Source of the DNA: Cyclobacteriaceae bacterium
Lineage (GTDB): Bacteria > Bacteroidota > Bacteroidia > Cytophagales > Cyclobacteriaceae
DNA length: 11,967 nt
Assembly (NCBI GenBank): GCA_026994125.1
Contig: JALWRJ010000495.1
Location: forward strand, 1-11,967
Direction: 5' to 3'
The notes beneath the pieces were generated by a model. That model did not search any database, was not told where the DNA came from, and saw nothing but the letters and a program-made list of their open reading frames with translations. Of the stretch, positions 1 through 7,613 are shown piece by piece. Within the stretch, counting starts at the first letter, position 1, and each line of letters starts with the position of its first letter. A program made the translations under genes and the position numbers.

Positions 1-93
1 ATATTTTAAATTTTAGTAAAATGGAAAGTTACCAAATTTCAGCCGCTATGTAGTCTTGTTTTAGAAGAATTACATAAACGGTACATCTCTAAA

Positions 94-135
94 AAAACCT
101 TTTTTTATACCCCTAAGAGCTTAAAAAAAGGTTTT
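94..135. terminator. 14-bp inverted repeat, possible terminator
   Basis: AAAACCTTTTTTTA at 94-107 is the exact reverse complement of TAAAAAAAGGTTTT at 122-135, with a 14-nt loop between them. The stem is a perfect 14 bp, but only two pairs are G-C. The arms start or end in A/T runs, so it could act as a terminator in either direction. It lies about 120 nt before the next gene, which suits the end of an upstream unit. The low GC makes it a weak intrinsic terminator, and it could instead be a chance product of A/T tracts. Confidence 0.4.
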
Positions 136-160
136 ATTGGTCTTATTAAAATGGAATGTA

Positions 161-191
161 TTGGCATAAAATCCAGTTTTGATAATTTTTG
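161..191 (+). promoter_or_regulatory. Candidate Bacteroidota-type promoter for the DUF5916 gene
   Basis: TTG at 161-163 is followed after 20 nt by AATTTTTG at 184-191. This fits the Bacteroidota pattern TTG, about 19-20 nt, TAnnTTTG with one mismatch in the -7 element (A for the first T). Transcription would start near 197 and leave a leader of about 55 nt. In such AT-rich DNA a match of this quality can occur by chance. Confidence 0.3.
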
Positions 192-252
192 ATTTATCTT
201 GTTTTAATTATAATATTACCAGTGTAACTTTAAGATAAAATGAGGGTAAATC

Positions 253-2421
253 ATGCAAAAATTTATTTTATTTTTTGTTGCATTTTATTTTTTCATCCCC
301 AATTTGTGGGCACAAGAACGGCCATTCCATCAAGCAGGCAAAGTAACGGATGCCATCAAACTTAATGGTGAGCTAAGTGAGCAATCGTGGCAAAAGGCAC
401 CCGTACTTACCGGACTTACCACCACCGTTCCGGTAGAAGGAGGCAGGCCATCGAACAAGACTGAAGTACGCATACTTGCCGAACCCAAGAACCTGTACAT
501 TGGCATCATTTGTTACGATGCATCGCCAAACAAAATTGTAAGTTTTTCAAAATTGAGGGATGCCAATCTTAGCAATGAAGACCACGTTAGAATAGTATTA
601 GATCCTTCGCTGGATGGCCGTTCGGGCTATATTTTTGCAATTAACCCCAGTGCTGCACGCTACGATGCCCTGGTAAGCAACCGGGGCGAATCGGAAAATA
701 AAAACTGGGATGGAGTTTGGGAAGCTAAAACCAGGATAACCAGCACAGGGTGGCAGGTGGAAATTAAAATTCCAATTCAAAGTATTAACTATAAAAAGGG
801 ACTTACCGAATGGGGATTTAACATAGAACGAAGAATACAAAGACGGCAAGAAACCATACGGTGGGCAAATGTAAAACGCGACCAATGGTTTACCCAAACC
901 AGCAAAGCAGGCCTGATAGCGGGGTTACCAAAATTTACCTATGGACTGGGGCTTAATGTACGCCCTTCGCTGGTAAGCACCCATACCCAAACCGGAACTG
1001 CCTCCAGTGCAGGAGAAGGGTCGAGCTATACACTTGTACCCAGCCTGGATGTAAACCAACGCATTGGCTCTAACATTACAGCATCGGTAACTGTAAATAC
1101 CGATTTTGCCGAAACAGAGGTAGATAGCAGGCAAACGAACCTTACCCGGTTTCCTTTGTTTTTCCCCGAAAAGCGTTCATTTTTTTTAGAAGGTGCCGAT
1201 ATTTTTGAGTTTGGACTGGGCTTACGCAGAAACATTATTCCTTTTTTTAGCCGTAGAATTGGCTTAAACCAGGGAGTGCAAGTACCCATTTTGGCAGGTG
1301 GTAAAATTAACGGCCGTATTAAAAACACCGCTTTTGGTGGATTGGTAATGGCTACCGATGCCGTAACAACCCTCGATATACAAATTCCCAAAGCAGCAAT
1401 GGGTGTAGTGCGTGTAAGGCAAAATGTACTGAAAGAATCGACCATGGGGTTTATTGGTAGCTTTGGCGACCCTAATGGGGAACAAGATAGCTATATGGCC
1501 GGAGTTGACTTTACCTACCAAACAACCAGTTTTAACAATAATAAAAACTTTTTAATTGGAGTAACCGGCTTATACGCCAACCGTGAAGCACTACATGGAG
1601 ACCCTTCTGCCTTTACTTTTAAAGCCGACTACCCCAACGATTTATGGGATTTATCGTTTACCTACATGCATATAGGAGATGCCTTTGACCCCTCATTGGG
1701 GTTTGTGCCTCGCAAAGGTATTAATAGTTACCGGTTGGGTTTTGTGTACGCTCCCCGACCAAAATGGCCGTTGGTAAGGCAAATGTTTAACGAAGTGTTT
1801 GCTTCGTATATTAGCGGCCTCGATGGCCAATGGCAATCGTACCGAGTGTTTACGGCTCCGGTAAACTGGCGCTTTGAATCGGGCGACAGACTGGAAGCCA
1901 ACTTTATGCCAACAGGAGAAAACCTGAGCGAGCCCTTTGAAATTGCCGATGGTGTAATTATTCCGGCCGGAGCCTACCAATATTTACGCTACCGGCTAGA
2001 AGTCGGCTTTGCTGCCAAACGAAAACTAAACGGGCAGGTTTCCTGGTGGTTTGGAGGCTTTTACAATGGCCGGCTTCAAACCTATGAACTCGAACTAAAC
2101 TGGAACCCCCTTAAAATACTAACTTTTGAACTCTCCGGCCAACGAAACATGGGGCAGTTGGCTACCGGAAGTTTCGACCAAACCCTGGTGGGCGGACGTG
2201 TACGGCTCAACATAACCCCCGACCTGCAACTGAATAGCTTCGTGCAATACGATACCGATTCCAAATCGGTAGGGGTTAATTCGCGCTTGCATTATATTTT
2301 TTTACCACTGGGCGATTTATTTGTTGTTTATAATCATAATACGGTGCAGGATTTACAAGATACCTGGCAGCTAAATAGCAGCCAATTAATAATTAAGGCG
2401 CGTTATACATTTAGGTTTTAA
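253..2421 (+). CDS. DUF5916 outer-membrane protein with CBM9-like N-terminal domain
   Basis: A 722-residue exported protein. Residues 1-20 form a signal peptide ending LWA-Q. Residues about 28-205 resemble the carbohydrate-binding family 9-like fold: KLNGELSEQSWQKA (36-49) corresponds to the usual 'DG.LdE..W..A' opening, followed by the aromatic- and Asn/Asp-rich strands of that domain. The rest is the DUF5916 region, with the diagnostic stretch TDFAETEVDSRQTNLTRF (283-300) running into FFPEKRSFFLEG (303-314), then alternating aromatic strands to the final ARYTFRF. A terminal Phe preceded by alternating hydrophobics is typical of an outer-membrane beta-barrel. Bacteroidota often carry several such proteins; a role in glycan or substrate handling is suggested by the CBM9-like domain but unproven. 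The start is ATG, gives an intact signal peptide, and has no Shine-Dalgarno site. The gene stands alone on the plus strand, and its stop codon overlaps that of the convergent minus-strand lipoprotein gene. Confidence 0.85.
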   Translation: MQKFILFFVAFYFFIPNLWAQERPFHQAGKVTDAIKLNGELSEQSWQKAPVLTGLTTTVPVEGGRPSNKTEVRILAEPKNLYIGIICYDASPNKIVSFSKLRDANLSNEDHVRIVLDPSLDGRSGYIFAINPSAARYDALVSNRGESENKNWDGVWEAKTRITSTGWQVEIKIPIQSINYKKGLTEWGFNIERRIQRRQETIRWANVKRDQWFTQTSKAGLIAGLPKFTYGLGLNVRPSLVSTHTQTGTASSAGEGSSYTLVPSLDVNQRIGSNITASVTVNTDFAETEVDSRQTNLTRFPLFFPEKRSFFLEGADIFEFGLGLRRNIIPFFSRRIGLNQGVQVPILAGGKINGRIKNTAFGGLVMATDAVTTLDIQIPKAAMGVVRVRQNVLKESTMGFIGSFGDPNGEQDSYMAGVDFTYQTTSFNNNKNFLIGVTGLYANREALHGDPSAFTFKADYPNDLWDLSFTYMHIGDAFDPSLGFVPRKGINSYRLGFVYAPRPKWPLVRQMFNEVFASYISGLDGQWQSYRVFTAPVNWRFESGDRLEANFMPTGENLSEPFEIADGVIIPAGAYQYLRYRLEVGFAAKRKLNGQVSWWFGGFYNGRLQTYELELNWNPLKILTFELSGQRNMGQLATGSFDQTLVGGRVRLNITPDLQLNSFVQYDTDSKSVGVNSRLHYIFLPLGDLFVVYNHNTVQDLQDTWQLNSSQLIIKARYTFRF

Positions 2422-2960
2422 TTTAAAAGGTTGAGCTCTTCATCATTAGGAATAGGATATTCAACGCATTCGACCTTCCTTTGTTCATATATTTCCGGGC
2501 TTACATCTACCCAAAAATCATCGCCAAACCAATTAAAAAAGTAACGCTCATCAATATATACCTGGTAGGCATGTTCGATAACGTAATAAGCCGCCTGTTT
2601 GCGCGATGAAAGGCTATCGGTGGGGTCTGTGTGCTGCACTTTTAATTTTAAACTATGCAGGTAAATAGAATCGTTACAAAGCAATAAGTGCTTAGGTTCA
2701 GCACTTCCTCCTTCCCAGTTTATATCGCCATCATCTACCATAAGCGAGTAGCTATACGTATGTGTAGTTCGATACACCTTTTTAGAAAGCAACCCTACCA
2801 TTTTAGTATTTTGATTGATTTTATCTACCTGAATATGCATACCATTATCCCAAATTTTGTTAAAACTAACCGGATATCGCTCTACTTCGGGTTTGCAAGC
2901 AAAAAACAAGGTGGAAATTAGCCATATAATAGCTGATTTTTTAAATTTAACAAGTGCCAT
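2418..2960 (-). CDS. Small predicted lipoprotein of unknown function
   Basis: I do not recognise the family. The preferred start is the ATG at 2960, giving 180 residues with a short basic N-terminus, a hydrophobic stretch and a lipobox-like LFFAC with the lipidated Cys at residue 22. The frame also opens nine codons upstream at a TTG (2987), but that would push the Cys to residue 31 and is less likely. The mature protein is acidic and rich in Tyr, Trp and Asp (for example FFNWFGDDFWVDVSPE near the C-terminus), with no catalytic motif I can see. It lies 35 nt downstream of the TonB-dependent receptor on the same strand and is the last gene of the operon, so it may be an accessory surface lipoprotein of that receptor; this is inference from position. 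It is much too short for a SusD-like partner. Its stop codon (TAA, 2420-2418) shares bases with the stop of the convergent DUF5916 gene. Confidence 0.7.
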   Translation of the reverse strand: MALVKFKKSAIIWLISTLFFACKPEVERYPVSFNKIWDNGMHIQVDKINQNTKMVGLLSKKVYRTTHTYSYSLMVDDGDINWEGGSAEPKHLLLCNDSIYLHSLKLKVQHTDPTDSLSSRKQAAYYVIEHAYQVYIDERYFFNWFGDDFWVDVSPEIYEQRKVECVEYPIPNDEELNLLN

Positions 2961-2995
2961 AAATAGAAGTTTCTTACTAAAATACAAATCTTACA

Positions 2996-5332
2996 TTAAA
3001 AACTTGTGGCTAAGGTAACATTAAATAAACGACCGGTTAAATTATTAGGAACGGCAAAATTTTGACCGCTAAAATCTTTTATCCAGGTATAAGTAACAGC
3101 ATTTTTATTGCCCAAAATATTATAAATACCCACCCCCAGTTTAATATTTTCCCAATGAGGAGCCTTCATTTCAAACAACTTTGAAAAGGAAATATCAACC
3201 CTGGTATAGGCATCGGCCGTAAACAAATTTCGATCTTTCAAGCTTCCGGGTGGACCAATGGGCAAACCACTACCGTATTGCAAACTTAAGTTAACCCGCA
3301 ACGAAGGGTCGTTAGGTATATGGTCTTCAAATACGGCTCCAACCTTAAAACGCTGGTCGGTAGGCCTGCGCACGGGTTGGGCATCTACACCTGCTATTTG
3401 CTCTTTGGTAGAAAGCAGCCCAACACTAAACCACGATTCGGTGCCTTTAATAAACTCACCAGCCAAGCGAGCCTCGAACCCGGTGGCATAGCCGGTGGCG
3501 TTGTTTTGCGGATAGTAAACTACTCTAATGTTATCAAATTGATAAGGCACCAAATCCCATAAAGCTTTGTAATAAGCTTCGGTGCTCATAGTAAATTCGC
3601 GCCCCCACCAGCTAAACATGTACCTATTGCCCAGCACAATATGCCAGGCCGATTGTGTTTTGGGTTGGTTGGTTAGCTCTCCGGTTGGAGTTAGAAGCTC
3701 CCGGTACACCGGCTGTTGGCGGTAGATGCCCGTACCCAGTTTAAAGCTAACCCGGGGGTGGCTGGTAGGTGCCCAGGTAAGCAATAACCTGGGGTTTATA
3801 AACCATTGGCGGGTTAAGCTGTTGTTGGAAACAAAGGCTCCGGCCGTCCACTTTAACTGTGCACCTGCATAGCTATACTGAGCGTAGGTGTTCAACTCAT
3901 TGGCATCAATGTTGGTGTTAGCCGATTGTGCTTCGGTAATAGCAGTGTACCCAATTGAATCGGTAAACTTGTATTCGTTTCGGTTGGTTAAAATAAGCCG
4001 GTTGCTATACCTTAGTCCAAAATCAATTCTACTCATAGAATTGATAGTTAGCACTGCATTTGCCTCCCCATCCACAATTTGGGCATCTAACATATTGCGG
4101 GCATAGCGATAGAGCGTGCCAATACCCCGGGTTTGCACACATTCGTTAAACGTATCAGAATCCAGGTTTTTATCTACATCGCATAGTCGATACCCCCCTT
4201 CTACCTCGGATCGCTCAGCTTCAAAAGTTCGCATGTACGAAGCTATAACATTCATACTCAGTTGTTCTGTAAGCTCGGCATCCAGCTTAGCTGCACCTTG
4301 CCAGGTATTGTATTTCATTTGCTCTTGCCCCTCAAAACCCACTTCAAAGCGCAACTCCTGGTTAAAGGTGCCAAAGGAAATTTCTCCGTTTTGGGGCACC
4401 ACCCTGTAGTTATTAGCAGCAAATGCACCCAACAATGAAACCGAAATTTTTTTGCTAACCGGCAAACGCCAATAAGACTGCACATCCGTAAACCGGGGGT
4501 CGTAAGCTGCATTTACATCGAGGGTATTTAAAATATAACGCGAGCGCTTATGGCGGGCACCCAGCAAAAAATCGGCCTTACCAGCCTTACCGGTTACATA
4601 CCCGTTTACACCCAGCAGGCTAAGGTTTAGCCCCCCATGCCAACCTGTGGGCTCTTTATAAGTAGCTTGCAATAAGGAAGACATCTTACTTCCCTGGGTG
4701 GCATCCCACCCTCCGGCCGAAAAATTTACCGATTGTATTAAATCGGCATTGATAAAACTAAGCCCTTCCTGTTGACCCGAACGCACTAAAAAAGGCCGGT
4801 ACACCCGAATACCGTTAACTCGTACTATGTTTTCATCGTAATTACCCCCACGTACCGAGTACGAGGTTGACAACTCGTTATTACTCATTACCGAGGGCAA
4901 ACTGGCCAATATATTTGAAATATCGTTAAATGGTGTAGCCATGGTTGAAATAGCCACCGATTGCAAGGTAACCGAACTGACTGCATTTTGTTCTTTTGGG
5001 GTTTCGACAGCTACCCCTTTAAGCACAACCACCTTGGCCTGCAATTTAAGTTTAATCGAAGTTTGTGGCTTGGTTATTTGCAACGTGTATTGTTTTGTAT
5101 GGAATTGCAAATGGCTACAAATTAGGGTGTATTGCCCAGGTTGTTCAAAATTGAGCATGAAGGTGCCATCTTTATCGGTTACAGTCCCTCCCTTTTCGTC
5201 CTTTAGTTGAATAGCCACGCCTTGAATGGGTGTTTGAGTGCTATCGCTTACAACCCCATTTAATCGGTATTGCGCACCAGCTGTTTGTGCCAACAATACC
5301 CCTGCAACCAGCATGGTAAACCACTTAACCAT
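2996..5332 (-). CDS. TonB-dependent outer-membrane receptor with CarboxypepD_reg-like domain
   Basis: A 778-residue TonB-dependent receptor that would import a ligand across the outer membrane using TonB/ExbBD energy. Residues 1-20 are a signal peptide ending AGA-Q. Residues about 22-105 form a CarboxypepD_reg-like beta-sandwich (LNGVVSDSTQTPIQGVAIQL, then VTDKDGTFML), common at the N-terminus of Bacteroidota receptors. Residues about 110-230 are the plug, with SVRGGNYDENIVRVNGI (159-175) and SFINADLIQSVNF (192-204). The remainder is the barrel, ending in LFNVTLATSF with the C-terminal Phe expected for BamA-dependent assembly. The length is normal for the shorter, non-SusC class, and the SusC signature and a SusD neighbour are absent. 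The substrate cannot be read from the sequence. The ATG overlaps the rpe stop codon by one base (TAATG), which indicates translational coupling. Confidence 0.92.
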   Translation of the reverse strand: MVKWFTMLVAGVLLAQTAGAQYRLNGVVSDSTQTPIQGVAIQLKDEKGGTVTDKDGTFMLNFEQPGQYTLICSHLQFHTKQYTLQITKPQTSIKLKLQAKVVVLKGVAVETPKEQNAVSSVTLQSVAISTMATPFNDISNILASLPSVMSNNELSTSYSVRGGNYDENIVRVNGIRVYRPFLVRSGQQEGLSFINADLIQSVNFSAGGWDATQGSKMSSLLQATYKEPTGWHGGLNLSLLGVNGYVTGKAGKADFLLGARHKRSRYILNTLDVNAAYDPRFTDVQSYWRLPVSKKISVSLLGAFAANNYRVVPQNGEISFGTFNQELRFEVGFEGQEQMKYNTWQGAAKLDAELTEQLSMNVIASYMRTFEAERSEVEGGYRLCDVDKNLDSDTFNECVQTRGIGTLYRYARNMLDAQIVDGEANAVLTINSMSRIDFGLRYSNRLILTNRNEYKFTDSIGYTAITEAQSANTNIDANELNTYAQYSYAGAQLKWTAGAFVSNNSLTRQWFINPRLLLTWAPTSHPRVSFKLGTGIYRQQPVYRELLTPTGELTNQPKTQSAWHIVLGNRYMFSWWGREFTMSTEAYYKALWDLVPYQFDNIRVVYYPQNNATGYATGFEARLAGEFIKGTESWFSVGLLSTKEQIAGVDAQPVRRPTDQRFKVGAVFEDHIPNDPSLRVNLSLQYGSGLPIGPPGSLKDRNLFTADAYTRVDISFSKLFEMKAPHWENIKLGVGIYNILGNKNAVTYTWIKDFSGQNFAVPNNLTGRLFNVTLATSF

Positions 5333-5982
5333 TAGCAGTTTTTAAGCGCAGTTATTGTTTCGGACGGGTTATCCGATTTAAACACAAAACTACCGGCCAC
5401 CAAGGCATTGGCTCCGGCATCCACCAAAGCACGTGCATTGGTCGAAGTTACCCCACCATCTATTTCAATAATGGTATTTGCTCCATGTGCATCTATCATT
5501 TGTCGCAGTTCCCTTACTTTATCATAGGTAAACTCAATAAACTTTTGCCCTCCAAAGCCCGGATTAACCGACATAATTAAAACTAAATCGAGCTGGGGCA
5601 ATACATGCTTTAATGCACTAACAGGCGTATGTGGATTTAATGAAACGCCCACTTTGCAACCCAATGCTTTAATTTGCTGAATGTTACGATGTAAATGCGG
5701 GCAAGCTTCATAATGAACCGTAATATAATCGGCACCTGCTTTGGCAAAATCCTCTACGTACTTTTCAGGCTCCACAATCATTAAATGTACATCCAACGGC
5801 TTGGCTGCATGCCGGTGGATAGCTTTACAAACAGGAGCTCCAAACGAAATATTTGGCACAAATCTCCCATCCATTACATCTACATGAATCCAGTCGGCCT
5901 GGCTTTGGTTAAGCATTTCAACTTCGGTTTGGAGGTTTGCAAAATCAGCTGCAAGGATAGATGGCGAAATAATAGGAGGCAT
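5332..5982 (-). CDS. rpe: Ribulose-phosphate 3-epimerase
   Basis: A 216-residue cytoplasmic enzyme that interconverts D-ribulose 5-phosphate and D-xylulose 5-phosphate in the non-oxidative pentose phosphate pathway. It is a full-length (beta/alpha)8 barrel with all family signatures: IISPSILAADFANL at the N-terminus, IHVDVMDGRFVPNISFG (32-48), LDVHLMI (63-69), MSVNPGFGGQKFI (137-149) and EIDGGV (173-178). The metal-binding residues His33, Asp35, His66 and Asp175 are all present, with Asp35 and Asp175 the acid/base pair. It sits inside an operon of exported proteins: its ATG is 2 nt after the stop of the subtilase gene, and its stop overlaps the start of the receptor gene. I see no functional link to its neighbours, so expression is probably set by the shared transcript. 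Confidence 0.97.
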   Translation of the reverse strand: MPPIISPSILAADFANLQTEVEMLNQSQADWIHVDVMDGRFVPNISFGAPVCKAIHRHAAKPLDVHLMIVEPEKYVEDFAKAGADYITVHYEACPHLHRNIQQIKALGCKVGVSLNPHTPVSALKHVLPQLDLVLIMSVNPGFGGQKFIEFTYDKVRELRQMIDAHGANTIIEIDGGVTSTNARALVDAGANALVAGSFVFKSDNPSETITALKNC

Positions 5983-5984
5983 AA

Positions 5985-7613
5985 TTACATTTTTAAAATT
6001 CGAACAGCTACAGGTTTGGTTTGCGAATTATCATTAAAAACTATTTTCAAAAAATAGATTCCTTTGGTTAAACTACTTAGGTTAAGGGTGGCTTGGTTTT
6101 GCCCCCAGGTAATTGCATAGTTTCGTGCAACTATTAGCTTACCAGTGGCATCGTAAAGCTTTACATCGGCCTGGTTAGTTTTAGCAGGATTTACAAATTT
6201 AATGTTTAATGCCGATTTATTGGTAACCGGATTCGGATAAACCTGCACGGACTCGATTCCGTTAATGGCTTCGATGTAATTTTTGATAGCCTCAAAACCT
6301 GGAATGCCATAGCCCATATCGTTATCGGGTAAGGCGGCATTGCTGGCTGTAACTCGTGTTGCCTCTACTAATTGCAAGGCGGGCAACTCAGGGTACGCCT
6401 GCCAAACTCCAGCCATTAGTGCTGCCACCTGTGGGCAAGAAAAAGAAGTACCACTACCCACAGTTACAGTACCTTGCTCGCTAAGCAGATACGCCTGCGA
6501 ACCCAAGGCTACCACATCGGGCTTTATGCGGTTATCGGCTGTTGGCCCTCGGGAACTAAAAGAGGAAACTGCATAATTGGCTTGAATGCTACCCACAGCT
6601 AATCCTTGGTGCATATCGGCCGGAGCTGTAATAATTTGCCATGCGGTGTTGCCGGAATTACCGGCAGAATTAACAACCACCATTCCTTTTTCGGAAGCTA
6701 TTTGTGCAGCCCGGGTAACTATGGTAGTGCTACCATCCATATCCTCGGGCAGGTAGTTCATGGCCGGGTCGTCAAATGTATTATACCCCAATGAACTGCT
6801 GATAATATCAACCCCGGCACTATCGGCACGCTCGGCAGCAATAAGCCAATAGTATTCTTCAATCCGGTATTCCGAGGGCACATTTTCAGTAACCATTAGC
6901 ATGTATTCGGCTCCCGGTGCAATGCCCTGGTAGGAATAGGTTAAGTCGGCTGCCATTAAGGACAATACCTTAGTACCATGGTCAGAATACTGGTAAACAT
7001 CGCTTGATTTAGACACAAAATCGTAGGTGTACACCACCCGGTTATCGTTGTACAACTTAGCAAATGCCGCAATCGAATTTACTTTCCGAAAACCACCATC
7101 GAATACTGCTACACGTACCCCTTGCCCAAAAAAGCCTTGTTCATGCATCGCATCGGCTCCCAAAATTTTGTTTTGAAACAAGGAATCGGTAGGAGCCTGG
7201 CTTGTATCGGTTAAATCCTGTTTTTGAGCCCTTCGCCCGGCATAATTTTGAGGAGCCAGGTACACCACATCGCTCACAAAGCTTAACTGCTTTAGTTGTT
7301 CGGCCAGGAGCTGTGTGCTTTTTATAATAACTCCATTAAACCATTTGGAAGTTTCAAATACCTTAGCCCCCATTAATGCTAACTGGTTTACATAGCTGGC
7401 TGTAACCGGCAAATCTTGCTCGATAAGGGTAATATTTTGGCTAGCTCTCCGGGTAATGGCTTGCTGCGACAAAAACGCTTCGGGAGCTTGCAAACTGTAA
7501 CCGTTTCCTTCTTTATCAGCAAATGCCACAAAATAATATTGCGTTTGGGCATGTAATTCCAAACCAGCAAGCAAGCAAACAACACTAAGTAATATGTTAG
7601 CTTTTAGTTTCAA
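5985..7613 (-). CDS. Secreted S8 subtilisin-like serine peptidase with T9SS sorting domain
   Basis: A 542-residue exported protease. Residues 1-23 are a signal peptide ending HAQ. Residues about 24-125 form a propeptide-like region of the sort seen in Bacteroidota subtilases (YYFVAFADKEG, then AITRRASQN). The catalytic domain spans about 140-445 with Asp172 (VAVFDGGF), His212 (SDHGTKV), oxyanion Asn319 (NSAGNSG) and Ser390 (GSGTSFSCP), so the site is complete. Residues about 452-542 are a type A T9SS sorting domain: VYPNPVTNKSALNIKF, then VKLYDATGKLIV and LTKGIYFLKI. The product should be released or surface-attached after T9SS export. The start is TTG at 7613: no ATG occurs upstream in frame before the stop at 7688-7686, and the next internal Met is residue 81, beyond the signal peptide. 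The start lies inside the last codons of the upstream lipoprotein gene (17-nt overlap), so translation is probably coupled. Substrate unknown. Confidence 0.93.
   Translation of the reverse strand: MKLKANILLSVVCLLAGLELHAQTQYYFVAFADKEGNGYSLQAPEAFLSQQAITRRASQNITLIEQDLPVTASYVNQLALMGAKVFETSKWFNGVIIKSTQLLAEQLKQLSFVSDVVYLAPQNYAGRRAQKQDLTDTSQAPTDSLFQNKILGADAMHEQGFFGQGVRVAVFDGGFRKVNSIAAFAKLYNDNRVVYTYDFVSKSSDVYQYSDHGTKVLSLMAADLTYSYQGIAPGAEYMLMVTENVPSEYRIEEYYWLIAAERADSAGVDIISSSLGYNTFDDPAMNYLPEDMDGSTTIVTRAAQIASEKGMVVVNSAGNSGNTAWQIITAPADMHQGLAVGSIQANYAVSSFSSRGPTADNRIKPDVVALGSQAYLLSEQGTVTVGSGTSFSCPQVAALMAGVWQAYPELPALQLVEATRVTASNAALPDNDMGYGIPGFEAIKNYIEAINGIESVQVYPNPVTNKSALNIKFVNPAKTNQADVKLYDATGKLIVARNYAITWGQNQATLNLSSLTKGIYFLKIVFNDNSQTKPVAVRILKM

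Larger units (their letters stand above)
1..252. other. AT-rich leader upstream of the DUF5916 gene
   Basis: No convincing gene lies in these 252 bases. A 16-codon frame open at the left edge ends in TAG at 51-53 and could be the tail of an upstream plus-strand gene, but it is too short to judge. The stretch contains an inverted repeat at 94-135 and a weak promoter-like pair at 161-191, both listed separately. It probably holds the end of the upstream transcription unit and the promoter of the gene at 253. Confidence 0.5.

Noticed and set aside
3..53. Open frame at the left edge ending in TAG, possibly the tail of an upstream gene
   Set aside because: Only 16 codons are visible, with no motif, so it cannot be told from chance.
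1..93. GAAATTTG on the minus strand near 34-41 as a promoter for a gene leaving the window to the left
   Set aside because: One mismatch in the -7 element, no clear -33 element, and no visible gene to serve.
1026..1445. 139-codon open frame on the minus strand inside the DUF5916 gene
   Set aside because: It lies opposite a well-supported gene, its translation has no recognisable domain, and its composition is that of an antisense frame.
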